From positions 1 to 39,113 of the forward strand of contig JAHLWZ010000951.1 in NCBI GenBank assembly GCA_020536535.1: a stretch of 39,113 bases of DNA. Direction: 5' to 3'. A program made the position numbers and the translations under genes. Under the pieces are notes generated by a model that saw nothing but the letters and a program-made list of their open reading frames with translations, searched no databases and was not told where the DNA came from. Shown here in pieces: positions 1 through 9,577 of the stretch. Source of the stretch: Pelomyxa schiedti. Lineage: Eukaryota > Evosea > Pelobiontida > Pelomyxidae. How positions within the stretch are numbered: position 1 is the first letter of the stretch; each line of letters starts with the position of its first letter.

Positions 1-198
1 TGTAGCTCTGGGCCAAACTCAGTGCCACTGCATTAAGAGTGTAAACATCTGAAAGGTCCTGGTGTTCTGTGCACATTTCCTTAACATAGAGCTTTTTGTT
101 CTGTGTACCCACCCAAAAATGGCTCTCTTTGTTTGCACATTTTTGGGTGGTTTCCTATTTACTTTTTAATGAGCTTTTTAAACACCTACCAGGCCCAT
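1..198 (-). CDS. Possible 5' end of an unrecognised gene running off the left edge
   Basis: On the minus strand the frame is open from base 154 to base 1 (about 51 codons) and reads like normal coding sequence, including the stretches HFWVGTQNKKLYVKEM and DLSDVYTLNAVALSLAQSY. A short intron can be placed at 155-189, with donor gtaggt and acceptor aatag. That joins the frame to an ATG at 196-198 encoding Met-Gly-Leu. A three-codon first exon and a 35-nt intron are at the lower limit for this window, so the start is weak. I do not recognise the family and the rest lies outside the window. Confidence 0.28.
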
Positions 199-260
199 GT
201 TATTTGTTGCTGTGCTTCTGCCCACCAGTTCCCAGTGTATTATCACTTTTTCAGCTGACT

Positions 261-504
261 AACACTACCACTGTGAGCACCACCACTGCAAGCCTCACCA
301 CCACAAGCACTGCCACCTTGAGTGCCTCTACTACAAGCACTCTCACTGTGCACACTGCCACTGTGAGCACTGCCAGCATGAGCACCACCACAAGCACCAC
401 CACTCTGAGCACTACCACCATGAGCAGTGCCACCATGAGTACTGCCACTGTAGGCACTACCACCATTGTTGCCACCATGAGCACTACCACAAGCACTACG
501 ACTT
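261..504. repeat. Degenerate 15-bp minisatellite
   Basis: About 16 imperfect copies of a 15-nt unit close to ACTACCACCATGAGC lie head to tail; two are shortened or extended by 3 nt multiples. Plus-strand reading gives a Thr-Thr-Thr-Met-Ser pentapeptide repeat, and minus-strand reading gives Ala-His-Gly-Gly-Ser. The unit lacks stops in several frames, so the open frames here follow from the repeat and are not evidence for a gene. It lies between the left-edge minus-strand fragment and the Sel1 gene. Confidence 0.8.
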
Positions 505-729
505 AAAATTAAAAAAGAGAGGAATTTTTTCCAACAAAACATTTGTTTGTATTCTGGTAAAACTCAATTTCGGGCCCTCCTCAGAGTACTCAGACTTTCG
601 GAAGTGCTCAGTCGTCCAGGTTCTTCCTGCTGCACGTCGCACTGGAGTCTCCTCCACTGAGCTCAGTATGTTGGGTGCTACAGCTCTAAAAATTCTGCAA
701 TAACAATCACTGTAAGTTGGGAGTCAAAG
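505..729. other. Non-coding spacer upstream of the Sel1-repeat gene
   Basis: I see no supported gene. The stretch probably contains the promoter and 5' UTR of the Sel1-repeat gene that starts at 730. No TATA-like box or other recognisable element stands out. Confidence 0.4.
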
Positions 730-2058
730 ATGGACGATGTGACAAGCTATCGGCAAACACTCGAGACACTAGATGCGATAGGTTTAAAATAACAATGCCA
801 AACAACCAATAGGTTCAACTTAAACAAACAAAAGCAGAGCCATTTCATCAACGCCAAAGTAAACGGACACATTTAGTTTAACCTTATTAATAAAGCCAAA
901 TTAAAACAGCATGCAAAAACTTGCCATATGCTCGTACTGTTGGTCTCACTGGATATGTGAAATTCCCCACATTCATTCCATCTCTGCTGGCTCTTCGTTA
1001 CCTCTGGAGAATAAACAAAAAACTGAGGCAGCCCACAGACCCACGCCCTCGTCACCTTCTAAACTTGGCGAAAAAAGCCTATGCTGAAGCTGACCTCAGG
1101 CGAGAAGCAGAGACATTTTTCGCGGATTCGAGTGTTCAAAACAGCCCTGTGAAGTGGCATGTTCTGCTCCTTCACGCCACAATGGTGATGCAAGTTGATG
1201 CAAGTGATCCTGCAGCCGGATTTCGTTTGTTCAAACTAGCTGCTGATGAGGGATTGGTGGCTATGGCTCAGTATAATGTGAGTACTTCCTTTTTTTTTCT
1301 TTTAGTTGGATCGCTTTAGATATCAATGACTCTGTTTTCCATATTTATTACTTATGCAATATTTATAACATTATTACGATGTAATGCCTATCATTAGGTT
1401 GGAGTATGCTACCAGATTGGCTCCGGAGTACAAGTTGACTTGTATGAAGCAGTCCGATACTACAGACTATCAGCTGATCAAGGAATTCGTTACGCAATAG
1501 GGAACTTGGCCGTGTGCTATGTACAAGGGGCCGGTGGGCTCGACAGAGACGTGCCTCTTGGTGTGGAAATGATCCGCTCAGTAGTTGGATGCAGCAGCAA
1601 GAGCTTTGGATATACATTGGCGGTGGTGCTACTATACAGCTTCACGAAATGCGGATCACGAACCTGTACAGGATGTGAAGGTTGTTCCGCTGTAAAAGAA
1701 GGGCTAGGAATTCTACTTGACCTTGCAGCCACTGGTCACGGTCCATCCCGTGAACAACTTGGGAAACTATATCTTGGAAACTGTGGAATAACTAGGGACG
1801 AGAGGAATGCCTGGAGGTCAGAACTACTTTTTTTTACCCCTTTACAAAAAAACAAATTAAACTATATGTGTGACTGACTTTTTATTTTCTTTTACTCATA
1901 GGTGGTTCCTGCACTGCCCAGACACTTGTGAGGAAGTCAGATTTTATTGTGATGTCATAAGATCAAACTTAAGAGTAGGGTCTGAGGTTCTTGCTGGTGG
2001 TGAAGAATGTGAAGAAGATGATGGTCCAGATCCATACCCAGAAGATGATGCTGAGTAA
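730..2058 (+). CDS. Sel1-repeat (TPR-like) protein
   Basis: The four-exon model is 730-781, 910-1277, 1398-1816 and 1902-2058. All junctions are in phase and it encodes 331 aa. Residues about 118-215 carry Sel1-like repeats: LFKLAADEGLVAMAQYN continues across intron 2 into VGVCYQIGSGVQVDLYEAV, then YYRLSADQGIRYAIGNLAVCY. SLR proteins are scaffolds, so a protein-binding role is expected but the partner is unknown. There is no signal peptide or membrane segment, and the C-terminus is acidic (EECEEDDGPDPYPEDDAE). The first exon rests on an ATG at 730 and an atypical donor (gtttaa), so the start is less certain than the rest. The NLR-like gene begins 121 bp downstream on the same strand. Confidence 0.75.
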
Positions 2059-2179
2059 CATTAATAATCCAATACATCCACAAAAAAGTGGTGAGGTTCT
2101 CTTAGTTTTGATTCCATCAACTTGGGGCTGCGCGATAACAGATCCCATCATCACGGAATTCACTATTTAGAACAAACGA

Positions 2180-5100
2180 ATGTCGGGACAACCAACAGAC
2201 GCCAACGAGGGCGCAACGCCCCCACAGCCCAATGATGCTAATTACCCCAGTCCCAAAGATACAGATCACAGCACCACCATCGCCAAAGAAAAACACCACC
2301 AACAACACGCGGACGACGGTCCCATAAGTAAAAGCAGCAGTCACCATAGCACTCACCACCACGGCCACCACAAGCACAGGTACAAGTACAGGCCCAGTCC
2401 CACACCTCCCATAATCTCCCCTTCGCCGTCGCCCTCCCCATCCCCCTTATTGGCGTCGTCGTCATCATCATCTACACCGGTTCGGACTTCCTTGTTGAAT
2501 TTGCGACGGAGCACCGATGGCGACCGCGACGGCGACGGTCCCATAATGACTAGCGCGATCAGCGGCGATCGCGACGATGGAGTGACAAAGAATGTTGGTG
2601 ATTCTTCTGCAGCGACAATGACAAAAACTGCAACTACTACAACTACTACCACAACGACCACAACAAGTGACAGTGGAACGGCAGGTTTTGCTTGTATAGG
2701 ATAGTGATGGATTTTTTTCATTTTTTCGTTGCTTGGGTGGTGGTTTGTTTGTTGCCAATTGATTGGTTCTAATTGGATGAACACCCAAGGCCAACAGCAA
2801 GAGACTGAGCATGAACAGGTGCAGCTCGAAATGGCAGCTGTTCGAGCAAGAGACGAAATCACCAAACGAGCACTGGAAACGTTTTTGACTACAAGTGGTT
2901 CCTGCAACTGGTTATCATTATTTTTGAAAAATACTTTTCTTAATGGCATTTAGTTCAAGTGTGAAGCCAAAACTAGAAGTGAAAACAGCCAAGAATGACC
3001 CTCTTGAGTCATCAACTGTCTGCTCTGAACCTCCAGTCAGTTCCATCTCGAAGTCCATGCAATCAAGCTGCTCCATGCTTTCTACAAGCCCAGAGCAACA
3101 TGATGAAGATGAGGAAAACGCTTACGATTCGTATACATATGAGTTGCCTGCAGATGCGCCCATTCCCAAAATTGCTTTCTGTGCTTCGGGAGGAGGAATG
3201 CGGGCAATGGTCAGCATGGTTGGGTTTATGGATGGCCTCAGTCAGATCGGTCTACTTGACTGCATAACTTATGTTGTGGCATTGTCTGGGAGTGTGTGGT
3301 GCCCTCTGCAGTGGTTTGCCTGCCCTGGAATTGGCCAAGGGTGGAATCCTTTTCATAGTACAAAAACAAGCGACCCATGGAAGGCGGGTGGTTGCTTTAG
3401 TGAAGAAGAGCACAACTACTCTCTATTAGAGGAGATGGTTGTAAATGGCAGAGAAAAACGAGATACAATTGCTGCATCCTTCCTGGAAGCAGTCATGCCC
3501 GAGTCACTTGGAGTGAAGGGAGGTGCCTTTGATCTTTTAGCAGCATTGCTGCACAAAGATGCCTCAGTTGTCAAGGAATATACATCCTTTCTTGCAAAGA
3601 GATTAGTGTCACACTGTTGTAAAACGAATGCAACGTCTGTGACTTTCAGTGATTGTGCCCCAAAACTTAGTTCTGGTGATTACCCGATCCCAATTATTAC
3701 TGCCATTACAAGTGATTCTGGCGTCAATTATACGGGAGCACTCCCCGAGTGGGCGTGGATTGATATCACACCATTCACTATCAGGAAAGATGGCAAATTC
3801 ATAAAGCCTACACAGGAATTGCAGTTTAACACTGTACCTCAGTTGATGGCAACCTGCGCTGCCGCGTTTGCCTGTGACTGGGATTATGTACTTCCAACAG
3901 TTCAAGGTGCCCTTCCTAACATCGTTCAACGCCTTGTGCTTCCAACTGATGCCTGGTGCGATCAAAGACAACCAGCTGCTGAGTTCATATTTAAAGAAAC
4001 GGCCGGGTATGATTCTGACATTGGGCATATGAGAGATGCGGGAATAGATGTAAATGTACCATTCAATGCTTTGAGAGGAAGACACGTTGATATCGCCATC
4101 GTCATGGAATCCTCCAAATCTGCAAGGGGTTGCGAGTGTCTTGTGGCCGCAGTCAAAAAGGGATATGTATCTGTGTGCAAACAGGATGAACCTCTTCTTA
4201 CTGCCCCCTTTGGGCAAAATCAGTGCTTCAGGGTGTTCCACCCAGAAAAGCCTGGTGATCCTCTGATAATCTATGTAAGGGGCCACACACTTATAAGCTC
4301 TGTGTATCTAGACTTCACAAGCGATGAAATGCACGGCATTGTGGATTCTGTGAGAAGAATGGTTGTTCAAGAAGCTGAAAACTTCCGCTGGGTTATTCGC
4401 AACTGGGTTGGTAGAGCAGCATCAACAAAAATTTTACACTCTGTTGCTCAAGTTGTGAGCCCTCCTATTCACAACAAGCTTAAAGAGTTTTTCCGAGGCA
4501 AGTACAGTAGATTGTCCTTGCTTGGCAGTACGAGCCGGTGCTTTTCTGACCTGTTTGTCAAAGTGAATCTAGCCCACGAAACAGTGCACGGAAGAGATAC
4601 ATGTGTGAGTTTAAATGACCTTTGGGAAATTGCATTCCGCAACGGCAAACGACGATGCATTATTGAAGCTTCAGCGGGCTTTGGAAAGTCCACTTTGGCT
4701 AAATATCTAGCAAGAAACCAAGGGGAAAAAGGATGGAGCAAACATTTTGGAGTAGTTATAACTCTGGAGCTGCAACACATTGATCCTTCTCACCCTCCCC
4801 AAACTCAACATGAAGCTTTACATGATGTAGTGGGTATAACAGATCCAGAGCTATTGGAGTATATTGAGAAAGATATGTGTAGTGATGAAATTCTATGGAT
4901 ATTTGATAGCTTTGATGAAGTGGAGCGTGTTCCTGCACATCTCCCTCTTCGGAAGTGGCTTGACAAACTCATACAAGGAAATCTTGGGTGGGCATCTAGC
5001 ACCCTAATAATGAGTAGAAAAGAAAGAGATGCTGTATTTGATGATGCTCTTCACACTGACCTGGAAGAGTGGGGTGATGAAGATGTTGAGAGGTATATAA

Positions 5101-8054
5101 ACAAGTTTTTCAAAGATAAACCAGAAGCGGATAGGGTAAACACCTTAGCCCTCCTCAGGGTTAATCCAAGTATAAGAGCTTTTGCCAGAACCCCGCTGGT
5201 TTGTGAACTACTCTGCACAGTTCAACACATGCTTACAGAACCCAACCTGACCTTGAAGATGCTGTTGGATACACTCGTTACATGGCTGTGGGATAGAGCC
5301 AATGACAAAAGATTGAAGGCGGGGCTGGCTTCTTTCACTAAACAACAAATTGAAGAAGTGTCTTCAAGGTTAATGCAATTTGCTCTGGACTCCTATCGTG
5401 GTTCTGGCAATATTTTTGAACTGGATGTCAACGATCCTATGGAGAGCACAATCTACAACAGTGGGATTGTGCGGCAATTCGCAAATCCCAGAGAGGTAAA
5501 TAGAGCACCTTGTAAAAAGAAATGTGAGTTCATACATAGAATGCTCCTAGAGTATTATACAGCTCGCGCCGTGTGGATTAATATGCAATCCCACAGGCAG
5601 TTGATTCAAGGTTTAGTCCATCTGAACCCTGATGAAAGATTGATGTTTGTCATCTTGGCTGGATTTGCCAAGGAGGGGAATTGGAATGAACTCTTCTCTG
5701 AAGTGCTTTCAATGCTTTCCGATAAGTTATCCCAGAGACTTGTAGAATTTGAGAGACAAATGCAACATGAAGGGAAATGGTACAGCACTCGAGAGAAGTG
5801 GAGAAACAACCTCGGTGTAAACATTGTTATTGAGATGGCCACAATTATTGGTGATACTGCAACAGAAAAGTTTATTTGTTCTCTATCACCTATGGCAGCC
5901 AAGGTAACTTAACTCCAGTCATCATTCTCTAACAAAGCTAAGTTGGGATCTGTGATTGAGTACATTCCCCTTGTGAGTCGTTGGGTAGCAAAACCATCAA
6001 CACGCTATGCCTTTGCCCCATGGATATTCAGGATCCTTGTAGAGCCAGCAGCACGATATGGAAATATCTACCTGCTTTCGCACCTTATTTCACGGGCAGG
6101 AGGGCACACCGAACTTGATCAAGGCCTTTTAGAAGCATACCTCTCCAGACAACATGCAGTTATTGAACTCCTTGTAAGCCAAGGTGCTGGAAGGCTATCT
6201 GCTGAGATCCCGGCCAGACTGGGCCATGTGGAAGGAACAAAAAAGATGCTCATTGAAGCAGACTACAAAGACTCCGTCATGACCAAAGTTATGATTGCTG
6301 CCCTATCACGGGATCAAGTGCATGTCATCGAGCTGCTAGTGATGCATATGGACCTCACTGTCCTTTTAATGCACGCTTTGGTTTACCGTGCCAAGTCGTG
6401 CATACAGAGTCTCAGTTCCAGGATTACAAAAATCAACCTCAGTAATTCCACCAGGACCTTCCCTTCAGATATGGTTATGGTGATGCTCAGAGCGTGCCCT
6501 AATATGGTGTCCCTAAATTTAAGCAACTGCAATGTCACAGAATACTGCATCCTGCAGATTGCGGCGAATTGCCCCCGGCTCACATCACTTCAACTAGCCT
6601 GGTGCATCAACACCACTGATGCCTGCGTGACATCCATTTGCCAGCACTGCACAAACCTCAACGTGCTGAACCTGTCATACTGCCAGAGGGTCAGCGACCA
6701 CTCCACGCTCAGGATACCGCGGTCCCTCCCCAACCTCTGCGTCCTAGACATATCCGGCTGCATCAGGGTCACTGACAAGACGCTGCTCAAGATAGGCCAG
6801 TCATACTCCCACACCGGGCAAGTCGCCGGGCCCCCCTCTATCCTCTCGTGCATCGACCTGTCCGGCCTCCCGCTGATCACCGACGAGGGCGTGTCCGTGC
6901 TGGCGCTGGGGGCCGCCGCGAAGCTCGCGGCCGTGGGGCTGGCCAACTGCGCGAGGCTCACCGAGGCCAGCGTGGTGGCGCTGGCGGACAAGTGCGGGGC
7001 CTCGCTGACCTCGCTCAACCTGGACGGCAGCGCCGCCGCGGCGACCGACCGGGCGCTGCAGCACGTCGCCTCGTGGTGCACGGCGCTGCAGCACCTGTAC
7101 GCGTCGTCGTGCGAGCGGCTGTCGGACGACGGCGTGCTGGCGCTGGCGCGGAGCCCCGCGTGCGCGCCGCGGCTCGAGTCGCTGCACCTCGCGGACTGCC
7201 CCGGGGTCACCGAGAAGTCGGTGGCGGCGCTGGCGCACTCGTGCGCGGCGCTCGCGGACCTGGACGTGTGCGGGTGCCAGGGGCTGACGGACGAGGGGGC
7301 GTCGCGGCTGAGCTCGGCGCCGCTGCGGGCGCTCACGCTGAGGTGGTGCACGCTGGTGACGGACGTGACGCTGGGGTGCCTGTCGGCGGCGCGGCCGGCC
7401 GAGACCCTGCAGAGCCTGGACCTGTCGTACTGCGTGCGCGTGAGCGACCGCGGCGTCGCGTTCGTCGCGGCGGGCTGCCCGCGGCTCGCGCGGCTCAAGC
7501 TCAAGGCGTGCCACAGGGTGACCGACGCGGGGCTCGCGGCCCTGGCCCGCGGCGCCTGCGCCGGCAGCCTCTCGCGCCTGTGCCTCGGCGGCTGCCCCTC
7601 CGTGACCGACGCTGGCGTCGCCGACCTCCTCTCGCTGTGCTTCAAGCAGTTCCGCAGCACCCCAGCTGAATCGTCCACACCATTATCTGAATCCTCGCAA
7701 GTAGTGACAGAACACTCACAACAAACACCAACACCAGCAGCTTCTTCAACAGCGGTGGCATTATCAGGATCCACAACATTAGCAACAAGCGCATCACCTC
7801 AAATGGAACCAGCCAGTGATGCGGCTGCAGTGCAGCAGTTGGGTTCCTCCTCTTCGTTGTCTTCTTCATTGGTGGCATCCTCATCCTCTGCACTAAGGGC
7901 AACAACACAGGAGTGGTACCCTTACAACCCTGATGCTGTTAGTTACAAGGACAAGAACAGGCCCGTTCTGGACCTGCGGCAGTGTGTTGGTGTCACAAAG
8001 TCGTTGTTGTCAAGGACTGCAGAGACACACCCAGGTGTTAGAGTGAAGTTATAG
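2180..8054 (+). CDS. NLR-like protein: cPLA2-type phospholipase, NACHT, ankyrin-like region, LRRs
   Basis: The four exons (2180-2684, 2790-2910, 2954-5903, 5943-8054) are in phase throughout and encode 1895 aa. Residues 1-280 are disordered and rich in His, Ser, Pro and Thr, with a 12-Thr tract. Residues about 280-640 are a group-IV PLA2 catalytic domain: SGGGMRAM (287-294, oxyanion Arg292), ALSGSVW (nucleophile Ser320) and RDAGIDVNVP (Asp570). Residues about 775-1150 are a NACHT ATPase with Walker A ASAGFGKST (Lys787) and Walker B LWIFDSFDEV (Asp860, Asp863, Glu864). A helical, ankyrin-like region (about 1200-1340) follows, then about 15 cysteine-type LRRs (1356-1761), a Ser/Thr-rich linker and one last LRR-like segment. 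The likely role is LRR sensing, NACHT oligomerisation and phospholipid hydrolysis; that is inferred from the architecture. An internal ATG at 2943 would give a shorter protein lacking the N-terminus. Confidence 0.9.
6840..7650 (+). other. GC-rich compositional island inside the LRR-coding exon
   Basis: Within one uninterrupted exon, composition changes sharply. Hand-counted 60-base lines give 44/60 G+C at 7081-7140 and 46/60 at 7261-7320. For comparison, 5281-5340 gives 30/60 and 7681-7740 gives 27/60. The rise begins near 6700-6840 and the fall near 7650 coincides with the end of the LRR array. Third positions in the island are almost all G or C. This leaves long open frames on the other strand (for example 6590-7774), which are by-products of stop-codon depletion. 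Confidence 0.85.
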
Positions 8055-8131
8055 TGTGTTGTTTTGTTTGTGTGGGAGAAAGAAGAGAATTAATGCATAT
8101 GACTTCTTTTTTGTTGCTTGGCGATTTGTGT

Positions 8132-9361
8132 TTACAAAAAGAGAGGCTTTGTTGCTCTGCCGAGCCTGTCCACAATTGCAGCCCAAAGCCCGTCTGAATG
8201 GTCTGGCATAAGCACTAGTATTAGAGGTTTTCCGCCTTCATCTACATCTCTGAGGCATGCATAGAGCTTGTGTGCATAATCCCGTGCTTCTGAAGGCATT
8301 AAGGTGGTTTCGTGTGGTGGAGGTAGGTACATGTGAGGAGAGTATGTTATAAGTGATATGGAGAGGTGTGGGTGTGTCGGTTTCAGTGCTTTTATAGTGT
8401 CTTCAGCCGGTTGGCATATTCTGTGCTCGCTACTGGAGCTACTACTACTGGTACTACTGTCGCTCCACGAAGCACACCAGGTTAGAACATCACTCCACTG
8501 AGCTTCCGAAAATCTAAATGCCGGTGTACGGGGAGCGTAATGGCTGTCGAGCATTCCAGGGCTCGGTCTGGGGGCGTCTTCAGGAGTCGGTTTCGGGGCA
8601 GAGTGGAGAGGAACCACTCGAACTCCCAAACACTCTGACATCATCTCTGCTGTAACAGCTCCAGGTCTCAATACAACGGGGGGATTACGAGTCACGTCAA
8701 CGACAGTTGATTCTACACCAACATCACACTCCCCACCATCCAAGATGGAAACCAGTCCAGCCGGTCCTGCACCACTGAGCTCCGCCATGACATGTGCTGC
8801 ACTGGTTGGTGAAGTAAATCCGGAACGGTTGGCAGATGGAGCAGCAATAGGCCTCTTGGACGCCTCGATTAAACGTCGAGCAATAGGATGTGAAGGTACA
8901 CGTATGGCAACAGAAGGAAGACCGGCTGAAACACAGGCAGGAATCAAAGCTTGATTTCTAGGAACAACGACAGTCAGCGGACCAGGCCAAAACCGTGCCG
9001 CAAGCTTTTCCGCCTCCACAGGCAATACACCCCCACTAGCACACGTTCTCGCCATTTCCACGTCTGTAACGTGAACTATCAACGGATTGTTGGAGGGTCT
9101 TCCCTTCGCAATGTATATACTTTGCACAGCGGTCGCATTCGTGGCGTCGGCACCTACGAATACTAAGTATACTGCACAACGGGAAAAGAGAAAAAAAAGG
9201 AAAAAAAAAACCGTGGATCGCGAACCTAAACCGTACACCGTTTCAGTAGGAAACGCGACTAGTTTTCCATCACGTATGACTTGACCGGCCTCAGACAAAA
9301 TCTGCTGCGTATCGCTGTCGCTTCCCCGCAAGCAATCTCGCACCGTGACAATCGCCGACAT
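8132..9361 (-). CDS. SUA5: Threonylcarbamoyl-AMP synthase, YrdC plus Sua5 domains
   Basis: The enzyme makes threonylcarbamoyl-AMP from threonine, bicarbonate and ATP, the first step of tRNA t6A37 modification. Exon 1 is 9361-9226 and exon 2 is 9153-8132, giving 385 aa. The YrdC domain is clear: FPTETVYGLG before the intron, ADATNATAVQSIYIAKGRP and NNPLIVHV after it, then PSHPIARRLIEA, PIAAPSANRSG and DGG. The linker SPGMLDSHYAP is the usual one before a Sua5 domain, which fills the C-terminal half and contains a poly-Ser insert near 8420-8455. Having both domains resembles fungal and protist proteins; animal YRDC lacks the Sua5 domain. The 72-nt intron is a multiple of three and has no stop, so unspliced RNA would still be open. 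No clear mitochondrial presequence is visible. The 3' end faces the NLR gene across 77 bp. Confidence 0.93.
   Translation of the reverse strand: MSAIVTVRDCLRGSDSDTQQILSEAGQVIRDGKLVAFPTETVYGLGSRSTVFFFLFFLFSRCAVYLVFVGADATNATAVQSIYIAKGRPSNNPLIVHVTDVEMARTCASGGVLPVEAEKLAARFWPGPLTVVVPRNQALIPACVSAGLPSVAIRVPSHPIARRLIEASKRPIAAPSANRSGFTSPTSAAHVMAELSGAGPAGLVSILDGGECDVGVESTVVDVTRNPPVVLRPGAVTAEMMSECLGVRVVPLHSAPKPTPEDAPRPSPGMLDSHYAPRTPAFRFSEAQWSDVLTWCASWSDSSTSSSSSSSEHRICQPAEDTIKALKPTHPHLSISLITYSPHMYLPPPHETTLMPSEARDYAHKLYACLRDVDEGGKPLILVLMPDHSDGLWAAIVDRLGRATKPLFL
9154..9225 (-). other. Stop-free, in-frame intron of SUA5
   Basis: The intron interrupts the codon for the third residue of the conserved YGLG-A-DATN motif (phase 1). 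It has donor gttcgc, a long T/C tract and acceptor cgtag. It is 72 nt and lacks stops. Retention would insert a strongly hydrophobic Phe/Leu-rich 24-residue segment between catalytic-domain motifs. Splicing restores the consensus exactly, so I treat it as an intron. Confidence 0.85.
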
Positions 9362-9577
9362 TTTCGTTTTTGTTTTGTTTTTGTTTTTTTGTAGATTCGT
9401 GAAATTCTTCCGAAATCGAGCTTCGTGACTGAGAATTCTCGACCACGAAGCCTCATTGTTAACAACAAGTATGCAGGGTTAATGGTTCATTCACTTCCTG
9501 GTGGGGATCTCGTTGTGTTCTTAAAGTATTGGTAAACAACCAATCATTTGGGTGTTTTTATGTGCTGTAGTTGTATG

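Noticed and set aside
96..506. 136-codon Thr/Ser-rich open frame on the plus strand
   Set aside because: It is mostly the 15-bp minisatellite read in frame; the first half resembles no protein and lies antisense to a more plausible minus-strand exon.
730..2058. Sel1-repeat gene as the HRD1 partner Hrd3/SEL1L
   Set aside because: The protein is only 331 aa, with no signal peptide or membrane anchor and too few repeats. Proximity to HRD1 within 27 kb is not evidence.
2943..5912. Patatin rather than cPLA2 for the NLR lipase domain
   Set aside because: The oxyanion and nucleophile motifs are SGGGxRAM and LSGS with a tryptophan after them, and the Asp lies in a DAG motif followed by a Pro, as in group-IV PLA2. 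Patatin would show GxSxG with a DGG.
6590..7774. 394-codon open frame on the minus strand, plus others at 6801-7514 (-) and 6848-7669 (+)
   Set aside because: They overlap the LRR array, which has clear repeat periodicity in the plus frame. High GC removes stop codons in the other frames.
2180..8054. NLR-like gene as a bacterial gene or contaminant
   Set aside because: It has three spliceosomal-type introns in phase and sits between intron-containing eukaryotic genes in the same style.
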